From assembly GCA_002256345.1 (NCBI GenBank), contig NKIY01000002.1, forward strand, positions 186,001 through 250,000: a DNA stretch of 64,000 nucleotides. Direction: 5' to 3'. Under the pieces are notes generated by a model, which saw only the letters and a list, made by a program, of their open reading frames with translations, did not search any database and was not told the DNA's origin. Shown here in pieces: positions 25,737 through 33,814 of this stretch. The first letter of the stretch is position 1. Each line of letters begins with the position of its first letter. Source of the stretch: Bradyrhizobiaceae bacterium PARB1 (GTDB taxonomy: Bacteria > Pseudomonadota > Alphaproteobacteria > Rhizobiales > Xanthobacteraceae). Made by a program: the position numbers and the translations under genes.

Positions 25737-26471
25737 ATGAAGAAGCTCTCTCTCGTCGCTGCTGTTATGCTCGGTGTTGCCACCTCCGCGCAGGCGCATC
25801 AGATCTGGATCGAGCAGGCGGATGGTGAAAATGCCGTGGTGCGCTTCGGCGAGTTCGGCGAAAATCTTCGCGAGGCTTCGCCGGGCTTGCTCGACAAGTT
25901 CGTCAAGGTGACCGGCACGCTGGTGTCCGCCAAGGGCGAGCAGAAGTCGGACGCGAGCAAGACTGCAAGCGGCTTCACGCTGCCGTTCAAGGCGGCGTCC
26001 GGCGATGGAATCGTGGCCGAGGACGTGAGCTATCCGCTCTTTACGACCAAGCAGCAGGATAAGCAGGCCACCGGTTGGTACTATCCCGCTGCGCGCCTCA
26101 TCACCGTTTTCGCTGCGCAGAAGCCGAAGCTCCCGCTCGATCTCGTGCCGACCGGCAATGACGGCGAGTTCAAGCTGTTCTTCAAGGAGCAGCCCAAGGC
26201 CAAGACCAAGGTGACGCTGGTCACGCAGTCCGGCTGGTCCAAGGAAGCACACACCGATGAGCATGGCGTGGTGAAGTTCGACATGCCCTGGAAGGGCACC
26301 TATGTGGCCGAGGTCAGCTTCAACGATCGCACGCCGGGCGAACGCGCTGGCGCGAATGGCGCCGAGAAATACGATTCCGTGAGCTACGCCACGACGGTCA
26401 CTTATGTAAATGCCAACGGCCTTCCTCCGCTTGCTGCGGGGGCGGCTGCAAAGCCATCACCGGCAAAATGA
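25737..26471 (+). CDS. DUF4198 periplasmic protein
   Basis: 244 residues with a signal peptide (MKKLSLVAAVMLGVATSAQA). The mature protein starts at once with HQIWIEQADGENAVVRFGEF, matching the 'H-x-x-W-x' opening typical of DUF4198 proteins, whose exposed N-terminal histidine is often suggested to bind metal. Two beta-rich halves follow; the second (KTKVTLVTQSGWSKEAHTDE, then HGVVKFDMPWKGTYVAEVSF) resembles a carboxypeptidase-regulatory or transthyretin-like domain. It lies 106 bases after the receptor and overlaps the next gene by four bases. The context points to iron or other metal handling in the periplasm; the biochemical role is not established. Confidence 0.8.
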   Translation: MKKLSLVAAVMLGVATSAQAHQIWIEQADGENAVVRFGEFGENLREASPGLLDKFVKVTGTLVSAKGEQKSDASKTASGFTLPFKAASGDGIVAEDVSYPLFTTKQQDKQATGWYYPAARLITVFAAQKPKLPLDLVPTGNDGEFKLFFKEQPKAKTKVTLVTQSGWSKEAHTDEHGVVKFDMPWKGTYVAEVSFNDRTPGERAGANGAEKYDSVSYATTVTYVNANGLPPLAAGAAAKPSPAK

Positions 26472-26749
26472 ATATCGTCGCCCAGCGGGTTCTTGCCACG
26501 GGGCCGCTGATCTCGCGCATCGTCGCTGCGCTGTTCGGCGGCTATGCGCTGGCGGCGCTGAGCAGCGTCGCCATGCTCGCTTTGCCGATGGACAAGGTTC
26601 AGGCGGTGATCGCCGGCACGCTGGCGAGCTTTCTTGTCTATGCCGGCGCCGTGATCTGGGTCTTCGCGGTGCGCAGCGCGCTGAAAGCCTGGATCGGTCT
26701 GATCGCTGCCGCCGTGCCGCTGGGGATCGCGGCGTGGTCGGTTACCTGA
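26468..26749 (+). CDS. DUF3649 small membrane protein
   Basis: 93 residues with three hydrophobic helices (ISRIVAALFGGYALAALSSV, KVQAVIAGTLASFLVYAGAV, GLIAAAVPLGIAAWSV). The start ATG overlaps the DUF4198 stop by four bases, and the PepSY gene begins 13 bases after the stop, so translation is probably coupled through this stretch. Proteins with this size and helix pattern are annotated as DUF3649, described as an iron-uptake accessory family, and regularly sit beside PepSY and DUF3325 genes. Function is unknown beyond that association. Confidence 0.75.
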   Translation: MNIVAQRVLATGPLISRIVAALFGGYALAALSSVAMLALPMDKVQAVIAGTLASFLVYAGAVIWVFAVRSALKAWIGLIAAAVPLGIAAWSVT

Positions 26750-26762
26750 CGAGGTCTGATCC

Positions 26763-28391
26763 ATGACGACGGAGAGTGATCGGCAAGTTGCTGGCCGCGG
26801 CATCCGGCAGAGCATGTCGGACCTGCACACCTGGGTTGGCCTGCTGCTGGGCTGGGTGCTCTATGCGATGTTCCTCACCGGCACCGTGTCCTATTTCAAG
26901 GACGAGCTGTCGCAATGGACACGGCCTGAGCTGGCGCGTCTCGTAGAACTGCCCGATCCCGCCGTGGTGGCGCAGCGCGTTGCCGATGCGTTCGACAAGA
27001 TCGCGCCGGGCACTTCGCAGTGGAGTATTCGTCTGCCCGATGAGCGCAACAACAGCGCCTATGCGTTCTGGCGAACGACGACCCGCGAGCCCGGACAGCG
27101 CGGCTTCGCCGAGGGCCATTTCGATCCGGCCACGGGCGAGCGCGTGAATGCGCGCGACACGCTGGGCGGCGATTTCTTCTACCGCTTCCATTTCCAGTTC
27201 CACTACATGCCCGTATTGTGGGGCAGGTGGCTTGCCGGCATCGCCGCGATGTTCATGCTGGTCGCCATCATCAGCGGCGTCATCACGCACAAGAAGATCT
27301 TCGTCGACTTCTTCACGTTCCGCTGGGGCAAGGGGCAGCGGTCCTGGCTGGACGCCCATAACGCGCTGTCGGTGTTCGGCCTGCCGTTCCACGCGATGAT
27401 CACCTATACCGGCCTGGTAACGCTGATGGCGATGTACATGCCATGGGGCGGGCAGGTGGCAATCAAGACGCCGGCCGAGCGTCAGCAGATGCAGGCGCAG
27501 ATCAGCGCATTTGCGCAGCCAGGCAAACCCACCGGCCAGAAGGTGCCGCTGGCATCGGTTGCGGACATGGTGCGTCAGGCGCAGGAGCGCTGGGGCCACG
27601 ACAATGTCGGCCGTGTCAATGCCACGCATCCCGGCGATGCTGCAGCGCGCGTGATCGTGACGCGCGGCGATCCCGGCCGTGTCTCCATGAGCCCGCAATA
27701 TATGGAGTTCGAGGGGACGACCGGAAAACTACTGTCGGTCCGCGATCAGGTGGGGGCCGCAGCCGAAACGCGCGGCGTCCTCTACGCACTCCATCTCGGG
27801 CGCTTCAGCGATACCGTGACCCGCTGGCTGTATTTCATCGTCAGTTTCATGGGCACGGCCATGGTCGGTACCGGTCTCGTGATGTGGACGGTGAAGCGCC
27901 GGCAGAAGCTGCCCGATCCGCAGCATCCTTATTTCGGCTTCCGCCTGGTGGAGCGGCTGAACATCGCGAGCATCGCCGGCCTCTCGATCGCCATGACGGC
28001 CTTCATGTGGGGGAACCGCCTGCTGCCGACCACTCTGGCGGGGCGTTCGGATTGGGAGATCGACCTGTTCTTCATCGTCTGGGCGGTGACGCTGCTGCAT
28101 GCGCTTGTGCGTCCAGCGAAGGCCGCCTGGGTCGAGCAGCTCTGGGCGGCATCGGTATTGCTGTTCCTGTTGCCGCTGCTCAACGTCATGACGACGCAGC
28201 GCCCGCTCTGGCATAGCCTTGCGCAGGGCGACTGGGTCTTCGCCGGCATCGATCTGATGTGCTGGGTGCTGGCCGCGCTGCACGCCGTATTAGCGATCCG
28301 CACCGCGCGCCATCAGGTCAAGACACCGGCCAGGCGCAAAGCTGACCGGCCTGCCGCGGTGGCGGTTGCATCGGGCGGAGCGGCAGAATGA
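26763..28391 (+). CDS. PepSY-associated transmembrane protein (iron-uptake type)
   Basis: 542 residues. The N-terminal helix carries the family's opening motif (MSDLHTWVGLLLGWVLYAMF followed by LTGTVSYFKDELSQW). A large periplasmic part with a PepSY-like fold follows, then helices near residues 155-180 and 195-220 with histidines (FHFQFHYMPVLWGRW, ITHKKIFVDFFTF, LDAHNALSV), and further helices at about 355-380, 400-425 and 435-510. The histidine positions recall di-haem or metal-reducing PepSY proteins such as the PiuB group, in which inner-membrane reduction of ferric siderophores has been proposed. It overlaps the DUF3325 gene by four bases. Inner-membrane location is certain; reductase activity is inference. 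Confidence 0.85.
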   Translation: MTTESDRQVAGRGIRQSMSDLHTWVGLLLGWVLYAMFLTGTVSYFKDELSQWTRPELARLVELPDPAVVAQRVADAFDKIAPGTSQWSIRLPDERNNSAYAFWRTTTREPGQRGFAEGHFDPATGERVNARDTLGGDFFYRFHFQFHYMPVLWGRWLAGIAAMFMLVAIISGVITHKKIFVDFFTFRWGKGQRSWLDAHNALSVFGLPFHAMITYTGLVTLMAMYMPWGGQVAIKTPAERQQMQAQISAFAQPGKPTGQKVPLASVADMVRQAQERWGHDNVGRVNATHPGDAAARVIVTRGDPGRVSMSPQYMEFEGTTGKLLSVRDQVGAAAETRGVLYALHLGRFSDTVTRWLYFIVSFMGTAMVGTGLVMWTVKRRQKLPDPQHPYFGFRLVERLNIASIAGLSIAMTAFMWGNRLLPTTLAGRSDWEIDLFFIVWAVTLLHALVRPAKAAWVEQLWAASVLLFLLPLLNVMTTQRPLWHSLAQGDWVFAGIDLMCWVLAALHAVLAIRTARHQVKTPARRKADRPAAVAVASGGAAE

Positions 28392-28666
28392 GCCATCTCC
28401 TCGCGTTCCTGCTGAGCCTCGTTGGCTTCGCCGCACTGGCCGGCGCCATGCATCGGCAGCAGCGCGATCTGTTCGGCAAGGCTCTGCGGCCTACCATGAC
28501 GCGCATGGTGCGCATCGTCGGCACGGTCGCGTTGCTAGCCGCGCTCGGTATCCTTGTCGCTCAGTATGGCTGGGGCCTCGGTCTCGTGATGTTCAGCGGC
28601 CATACGAGCCTTGCTGCGGGCGTGACCTACGGCCTTCTGATCGCCCATGCGCAGCTGCAGGCGTAG
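28388..28666 (+). CDS. DUF3325 small membrane protein
   Basis: 92 residues with three hydrophobic helices (LLAFLLSLVGFAALAGAMHR, VGTVALLAALGILVAQYGWG, FSGHTSLAAGVTYGLLIAHA). ATGA overlap with the PepSY gene marks it as the last gene of the iron-uptake operon. It matches DUF3325 by size, helix layout and the conserved context next to a PepSY protein. No catalytic motif is visible; a role as a subunit or assembly factor of the PepSY protein is the simplest inference. Confidence 0.75.
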   Translation: MSHLLAFLLSLVGFAALAGAMHRQQRDLFGKALRPTMTRMVRIVGTVALLAALGILVAQYGWGLGLVMFSGHTSLAAGVTYGLLIAHAQLQA

Positions 28667-28712
28667 TTGGACAGCGATTCGGACGACCCTCGACAAATCG
28701 ATGTCCCTCCAC

Positions 28713-28819
28713 AGTCATGCGAGGAGACGGTTGCTACGAAGCAATACAGCTTTCGCTTACACCCCTTGATTGCTTTGCCGATCAAATCGAAGATGCGCTT
28801 TGCAGAACTCGCAATGACG
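28713..28819. repeat. Degenerate palindromic intergenic repeat
   Basis: The outer arms read GTCATGCGAGGA (from 28714) and CTCGCAATGAC (ending 28818), complementary apart from small changes; inner arms GAAGCAAT and ATTGCTTT are also complementary. This is a decayed copy of the 'GTCATTGCGAG...GAAGCAAT' palindrome frequent between genes in Bradyrhizobium-type genomes (recalled, not searched). The whole 308-base gap 28667-28974 contains no convincing gene. Confidence 0.55.
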
Positions 28820-28974
28820 CGAGTTCGGAGCGGATCAAATCCAGAATTTGCTGTTGTGCTGCTAGCCTTTCGATTGTGTTACGGCACATGATGTTTTGCT
28901 AGCGTCACGGGGCCGTTTTGGCGGCGGCGTCGAGCTGACCGTATCATGAGCGGCATTGCGCGGTCAGGCGCGTC

Positions 28975-29979
28975 ATGGATTTCACTCGATCGGGGGCACC
29001 TTTGGACGCATTGTTTTACCCAACTCTCTCGCTTCCCGGCGCTGCATGGACCAACCCCAATCTGCTGTTTTTTGATAAGATCGGCGTCATCGCGCCGGAG
29101 GGAGACAGCCGCCAACTGTTTGACGGGCCTACACGGGTGTTGATGGAGCATGAGCTAGTCGAGCCTGTAGACCCCACGCGTTACGCACAGGATGATCATG
29201 GTGACGAGCAGGTTTTTTCATATCTTCTCGGTCTGTCGCACTCGCCGCGGAAAAAGCAGCGAGAGGTCAGAATTCATCTCGGGAAGCTTGCCTATACCCG
29301 CCTGACGGACAGGCTTCTTAGGCATGGCATGCTTTGGCGTGCCCACGATCCGAACTGGCTGGAAGGGCCCGAGTGGATTGTGAATTACCTCATGAGTGTC
29401 ATTGCCGCACGCATGTCGTCGCATCCACGCCTTGATGTGCCGCTTTTGACGAATCTCGACGATGCCAGGCGTTTGATGGCCGGCGTTCCACTGGCAGAAA
29501 AAACTATCGGCGCCCGGCGTATGCGCGCGGTGTCTCGTCTGCTACCTGTAGGTCCTGATGCCGACATCACCCAAATCGTCAGATTTCGGTCGCAGCACCG
29601 CGACGAGCTGATAGCCTTTCGAGGGCTGATCGAAGGCCTCTTGCGGCGCTCGCAGGCCGTGCCGGAAGGTGAAAGAGACTTCGAGGCTCGGTTGGCGCGT
29701 GCTGAAGAATTGCGACGTCACCTTGTTGGCGAACTCGCAGTCGTTCGCTCCATCGCGCCGCCGCTCACCATCGCTCTTTCCATCACGGCGATCGCCGCTC
29801 CAGTGATCGAGGCATCGTATTATTCGGCCGCGGTGGCCTTCGGCGGCCTGGGTTATTTGCTGGCTTCGCATACGGCTGCGGCTCGGCGAGATCGGACCGC
29901 GCGCCGGGATAAGCTCGTCTACGCCGCACTGGCGTCACGCGCATTCGCCGTGCATCGTGCGGACGATCTGCTTGGGTAA
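28975..29979 (+). CDS. DUF6236-like protein with C-terminal membrane hairpin
   Basis: 334 residues. The opening (ALFYPTLSLPGAAWTNPNLL, then FFDKIGVIAPEG) matches the pattern of DUF6236 proteins, which start with a Y-P-x-I..W....L.FWD.I..I.P signature. The central part is helical and charged (YAQDDHGDEQVFSYLLGLSH; KAYTRL-like KLAYTRLTDRLLRHGMLW). Residues about 265-300 form two hydrophobic stretches (PPLTIALSITAIAAPVIEAS and YYSAAVAFGGLGYLLAS), suggesting a membrane hairpin near the C-terminus followed by an arginine-rich tail. It stands alone between a decayed repeat and a tRNA-linked integration scar, so it is probably a transferred cargo gene. Function unknown; proteins of this family are sometimes seen in defence islands. 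The start codon is not well fixed because no strong RBS is present. Confidence 0.55.
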   Translation: MDFTRSGAPLDALFYPTLSLPGAAWTNPNLLFFDKIGVIAPEGDSRQLFDGPTRVLMEHELVEPVDPTRYAQDDHGDEQVFSYLLGLSHSPRKKQREVRIHLGKLAYTRLTDRLLRHGMLWRAHDPNWLEGPEWIVNYLMSVIAARMSSHPRLDVPLLTNLDDARRLMAGVPLAEKTIGARRMRAVSRLLPVGPDADITQIVRFRSQHRDELIAFRGLIEGLLRRSQAVPEGERDFEARLARAEELRRHLVGELAVVRSIAPPLTIALSITAIAAPVIEASYYSAAVAFGGLGYLLASHTAAARRDRTARRDKLVYAALASRAFAVHRADDLLG

Positions 29980-30388
29980 ACATGCTCCGAGTGGCCGCAC
30001 GAACAGTCCGCGCTGAGAAATCCCGCTGCGATTGCTGCCTTCCGCGTCGCATGACACCAGACGCGATGGCGCGTGCTCGCTTGCAGTCGCGCTTCTGGGC
30101 GGCCTGCAGCAAGGCGCCACCGACCTGCGTCTGCCCTGTCATCCCGGCAATACCGCAGCCCCGCCGCTACGGGATGCTCCCATACAATACTTCGACTGTA
30201 GGTCGGGCGCAGGAAGCATAGGTTTCGCCGACCGCCAGACGGTCGCTTCATTGTATCCGATACGGGAGTGGCCATTACCCCGTTCAACGTTACGCCAGCG
30301 GAGGCGTAGACGCGTCCCTGAAATTCATCCGGGGTAAGTTGGACTCGAGACCAGCCAAGGCGCCAGCGCGCACCGGGAGGCCGCACTG
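29980..30388. other. Non-coding or decayed accessory sequence
   Basis: No frame in this stretch has a convincing RBS, start and family motif. Several overlapping open frames exist on both strands but look compositional. The position between a cargo-like gene and an excisionase remnant makes decayed mobile-element sequence the most likely content. Confidence 0.4.
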
Positions 30389-30609
30389 ATGCCGACGGTG
30401 GTCAACATCCCGTATCTTAGCAAGCTGGTCGGTTAAGCTGATCTGGCGCCGGAATTCGGTATCCAGTTTACCCGGGGCCACCTTCTGACCTTGGAGAACG
30501 AAGGTAAGTTCCCTAAGCGGGTGAAGGTCGGAGACCGGGGATTGGCTGGTATCAGCGCGAAATTGCCGAGTACCTGAATGAGCTAGACGAGCGTCGGGAA
30601 GCCGCCTAG
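30389..30609 (+). pseudogene. Broken AlpA-family excisionase / regulator gene
   Basis: An ATG at 30389 has a perfectly spaced GGGAGG (30375-30380). The frame reads MPTVVNIPYLSKLVG, a TAA at 30434-30436, then ADLAPEFGIQFTRGHLLTLE and NEGKFPKRVKVGDRGLA. A shift of one base near 30542 restores WYQREIAEYLNELDERREAA before the stop at 30607-30609. The combined product has the AlpA helix-turn-helix and the diagnostic 'G-K-F-P-x-R-V-K-x-G-x-x-x-x-A-W' core. AlpA-type proteins control excision of integrative elements. With both an internal stop and a frameshift it must be inactive. Confidence 0.7.
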
Positions 30610-30619
30610 CCATCTGGCC

Positions 30620-30662
30620 TTGGTATCTAGTTGGTATCTATTGGCCGTTCGCTTGGTATCTA
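30620..30662. repeat. Three TTGGTATCTA direct repeats beside tRNA-Lys
   Basis: The exact decamer TTGGTATCTA occurs at 30620-30629, 30631-30640 and 30653-30662, between the broken AlpA gene and the 3' end of tRNA-Lys. Direct repeats placed next to a tRNA 3' end fit arm-type or core integrase-binding sites left by an integrative element. No integrase gene remains. Confidence 0.65.
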
Positions 30663-30675
30663 AAAAACTGAGATG

Positions 30676-30694
30676 AAAAAACCGGTTTTTCCGG
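30676..30694 (-). terminator. Probable terminator of tRNA-Lys
   Basis: On the minus strand CCGG, a five-A loop and CCGG are followed by six T residues, just downstream of the tRNA-Lys 3' end. The stem is only four base pairs, so strength is uncertain. Confidence 0.45.
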
Positions 30695-30700
30695 GGGTTT

Positions 30701-30775
30701 TGGTGGGCGGGATGGGGATCGAACCCATGACCAGTCGATTAAAAGTCGAATGCTCTACCGCTGAGCTACCCGCCC
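30701..30775 (-). tRNA. tRNA-Lys (anticodon TTT)
   Basis: Reading the minus strand, GGGCGGG at the 5' end pairs with CCCGCCC at the 3' end, followed by discriminator A and an encoded CCA. The D arm (TAGCTCAGCGGTAGAGC), anticodon stem-loop with TTT in ATTCGACTTTTAATCGA and T arm (GGTTCGATCCCC) are all present. Its 3' side abuts the decayed integrative-element scar at 30389-30662, so it appears to have served as an attachment site. Confidence 0.95.
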
Positions 30776-30955
30776 GAAGATGCCGCTGAAATCAGGCTTG
30801 CCGGAAGGTCCGGCCCCAAGGGGCGCGGAAGGCCGGTCGGCCACGGCCGCGATATTGGCCGCAAGGCAGCGTGTCGCGTTGACCGGCTGTGTAAAAGGCG
30901 GGCTCGCCGGGGTCAAGGGCGAGCCTGCGGGTTATGGACATGAAGTGCCCGGCGG

Positions 30956-33625
30956 TCAGCTCGCCTCGCGCCGGGCCTCAGGCTGGTTCATGTCGAGCTG
31001 GGGCATCTGCACCGGGCGCAGGCCGATCAGCTCGGCGGTGCGGATCGTGGTGTTTGTCCACCATTCGAACCGGTTGGCGCGGGAATTCTCCAGGATCGCA
31101 ATCGCCACCGCGGACAGGAACGGCAGGCTCTGCAGCACCAGGACGCCGGCGAAAATGTAGATTTCCGTGACCTGCTTGTCGTTATTGGCGAAGACCAGCA
31201 GGCCGGAACTGATCAGCAGCAGCACGCCGATCACCGCCTCCCAGAAGGCCTGGAATTCGATCGAACTCCGCGACTTGCCGCCCTTGGAGGTGACCGTGAA
31301 GGGCAGGTGGTCCTTGATGAGGCCGTCAGCCACGGCGCGGGACACGGTCCACTGGACCGACATCGCGGCGATCATGGCGCCGAGCATCTGCCACAGGCCG
31401 ATTTTCACGCGCAGGCGATACAGGATCAGGAAATGCGCCAGCGAGATCACGAAGGAGGCGATGATCGGCAGGGTCAGGATCTTGTCGGGAATCGCGATGC
31501 CGGCAAAGGCGATGATCGGCACCCAGACAATGTTGAGGATCGCCACCACCACGCCGAGGCTTTCCGCTCCCAGCCAGTTCAGCCAGCCGATACCGAATTC
31601 GCGCTTCTGGTCCTGGGTCATGCGGCTCGCGCCCGGCAGGAACCGGCGCCAGTGCTTCTTGATGATCTGGAAGCCGCCATAAGCCCAGCGATGGCGTTGC
31701 TTACGGAACGCCTCATAGGTGTCGGGCAGCACGCCGTAGCCGTAACGCTCGCTGGTGTAATGCGTCAGCCAGCCATGCTGCATGATGGCGAGGCCGAGAT
31801 CGCTATCCTCGCAGATGGTGTCGCCGGCCCAGCCGCCCGCCATGTCCATCGCCTCGCGGCGAATAAGACACATGGTGCCGTGGACGATGATCGCATTGGC
31901 CTCATTGCGCTGGACCATGCCGATATCGAAGAACCCGGCATATTCGCCGTTCATGATGTAATGCATCAGCGACGTATTCTCGTCGCGATGATCCTGCGGC
32001 GCCTGCACGAGGCCGACGCGAGGGTCGTTGAAGGCGGGAACGAGGTCGCGCAGCCAGTTCGGTGTCACCACATAGTCGGCGTCGATCACGCCGATCACTT
32101 CGGCATCGGCCGACGTACGGTCCATGGCGATTCGCAGCGCGCCGGCCTTGAAGCCCTGCACCTTCTCCGCATTGATGAAGATGAAACGCTCACCCAGCGT
32201 TCGGCAGTGATCCTGGATCGGCTGCCAATAAGCGGGGTCGGGCGTGTTGTTGATGATCACCACGCATTCGAAATTCGGGTAATCGAGCGCCGCCACCGCA
32301 TCCAGCGTCTGCTTCAGCATTTCCGGCTGTTCGCGATAGGCCGGGATGTGGATCGAGACCTTCGGATATTTCTGTTCGGCTTCCGCCGCAGCGAACAGCG
32401 CGGCGCTGCGCTCGGGCGTCAGCAGGCGCAACGGCTTCTTGCCGAAGGCGATGGCCGCAATTTCCTCGATGCGGGCGAGGGCGATCAGGATCAGCGGGAT
32501 CAGCAGGATGCAGCCGAGGGTGAGCGCGAAGGCCGAGCCCCAGACGAAATAGTGGGTTTGCTGATAGGCAAAGATGGTCGCCGCCCAGGCGCCCACGGCG
32601 TTGGCGGCAATGGAAAGGACCAGCGCCTGCATCACCGTGGGGGCGACGATCTGCAGGATCGGCAGCGACAGCAGGATGCCGACGAGCAGAGCGAGGCTGG
32701 CATTCTTCCAGTAATCGGGATTTACGACCGGGCCGGTCCAGGAGAATTTCGGCTCGCGGCTGGCATTGAGTACGCCCCAGTAAGGGCCGACACCGCCTTC
32801 GAAGAACTTCCAGGGCTGATCGATGGCTTCGACGATATTGTAGTCCATGCCAATCGCTTCGGCGCGGGTGACGAAGTTGCGCAGCACCACCGCCTGTTTG
32901 AACGGGCCGGGTTCGGCGCGGCGCAGATTGTAGCCTTCGCTCGGCCAGCCGAATTCGGCGATCACGATGCGCTTGCCGGGGAACGTCTCGCGGAGCACGC
33001 CATAGAGATGGACGGCCTGATCGACCGCCTGCGTGTCGGTGAAGTTTTCCCAATACGGCAGGATATGCGCGGCGATGAAATCCACCGATGACGCGAGCTG
33101 CGGATTGTCGCGCCAGATGTTCCAGATTTCGCCGGTGGTGACGGGCACCGTCACCTGGCGCTTCACCTTGCGGATATATTCAACCAGATCGTCGATCTTC
33201 AGCTCGTCGCGGTACAGCACCTCGTTGCCGACCACGACCCCGATGACGTTGGAGTTCTTCTTGGCGAGATCGACGGCGGAGGCAATTTCGCGTTCATTGC
33301 GGTCGACATTCTTGTCGATCCAGACGCCGAGCGTGACCTTGAGACCGAATTCGTTGGCGATGGCCGGCACGATGTCGACGCCGCCGGTGGACGAATAGAG
33401 GCGAATCGCCCGCGTCATGGTCGCGAGCTTTCTCAGATCGGCGCGCACTTTCTCGACCGTCGGAATGTTGTCGACGTCGGGATGCCCCGTGCCTTCGAAC
33501 GGCGCATAGGAATAGCTCGGAACCAAGCCCCTGAAGTCGGGAGCATCCTGCTTTTCGCGCAGCAGCGCCCACAGGCCGGCATGAAGGGCAGTGACGAGCA
33601 ATATAACGGCGACGACAGCGCGCAT
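30956..33625 (-). CDS. ndvB: GH17-GT2 beta-(1,3)-glucan synthase, NdvB-like
   Basis: 889 residues. An N-terminal membrane helix (MRAVVAVILLVTALHAGLWA) is followed by a GH17 domain (about 30-310): opening GLVPSYSYAPFEG, proton-donor glutamate in VVVGNEVLYR, nucleophile glutamate in IVIAEFGWPSEG. Three or four helices (about 315-400) lead into a family 2 glycosyltransferase (about 425-690) with the nucleotide-sugar motif VIINNTPD, the DAD of VIGVIDADYV, the ED of TICEDSDLG and the QxxRW of KQRHRWAYGG. More helices end the protein. This architecture and size correspond to the roughly 100-kDa NdvB of Bradyrhizobium, which makes the beta-(1,3)-linked backbone of cyclic periplasmic glucans used in osmoadaptation and symbiosis. 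The GH17 module may cut or cyclise chains; that part is inference. Confidence 0.85.
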   Translation of the reverse strand: MRAVVAVILLVTALHAGLWALLREKQDAPDFRGLVPSYSYAPFEGTGHPDVDNIPTVEKVRADLRKLATMTRAIRLYSSTGGVDIVPAIANEFGLKVTLGVWIDKNVDRNEREIASAVDLAKKNSNVIGVVVGNEVLYRDELKIDDLVEYIRKVKRQVTVPVTTGEIWNIWRDNPQLASSVDFIAAHILPYWENFTDTQAVDQAVHLYGVLRETFPGKRIVIAEFGWPSEGYNLRRAEPGPFKQAVVLRNFVTRAEAIGMDYNIVEAIDQPWKFFEGGVGPYWGVLNASREPKFSWTGPVVNPDYWKNASLALLVGILLSLPILQIVAPTVMQALVLSIAANAVGAWAATIFAYQQTHYFVWGSAFALTLGCILLIPLILIALARIEEIAAIAFGKKPLRLLTPERSAALFAAAEAEQKYPKVSIHIPAYREQPEMLKQTLDAVAALDYPNFECVVIINNTPDPAYWQPIQDHCRTLGERFIFINAEKVQGFKAGALRIAMDRTSADAEVIGVIDADYVVTPNWLRDLVPAFNDPRVGLVQAPQDHRDENTSLMHYIMNGEYAGFFDIGMVQRNEANAIIVHGTMCLIRREAMDMAGGWAGDTICEDSDLGLAIMQHGWLTHYTSERYGYGVLPDTYEAFRKQRHRWAYGGFQIIKKHWRRFLPGASRMTQDQKREFGIGWLNWLGAESLGVVVAILNIVWVPIIAFAGIAIPDKILTLPIIASFVISLAHFLILYRLRVKIGLWQMLGAMIAAMSVQWTVSRAVADGLIKDHLPFTVTSKGGKSRSSIEFQAFWEAVIGVLLLISSGLLVFANNDKQVTEIYIFAGVLVLQSLPFLSAVAIAILENSRANRFEWWTNTTIRTAELIGLRPVQMPQLDMNQPEARREAS

Positions 33626-33814
33626 CGCGGGGAAACCATCACGGGGCGAAGCGGGGCCGGGGTGCGGACCTGTCCCCGAGGTCCGGCCAGTGGCGAGGGG
33701 CAGATAAATCTGCCGCGGAATTTCAACAACTCAACTGCCGCCATGGCGTTTTAAGGGCGGCATCCAGTTCGAACGCGCACCGCGCTCGCGCGGCGGTGCG
33801 CCGAATCATCTTGT

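Noticed and set aside
29919-30386. A 155-codon minus-strand frame near the tRNA-Lys scar
   Set aside because: It overlaps the end of the 28975-29979 gene, has no RBS or recognisable domain, and its Arg/Ala/Ser-rich composition suggests a chance frame.
28975-30700. Complete prophage or active integrative element
   Set aside because: No integrase, structural or replication genes remain and the excisionase gene is broken; only a scar and one possible cargo gene are supported.
31307-33091. A 594-codon plus-strand frame opposite the ndvB-like gene
   Set aside because: The sense strand encodes clear GH17 and GT2 domains; the plus frame is a His/Asp/Gly-rich shadow.
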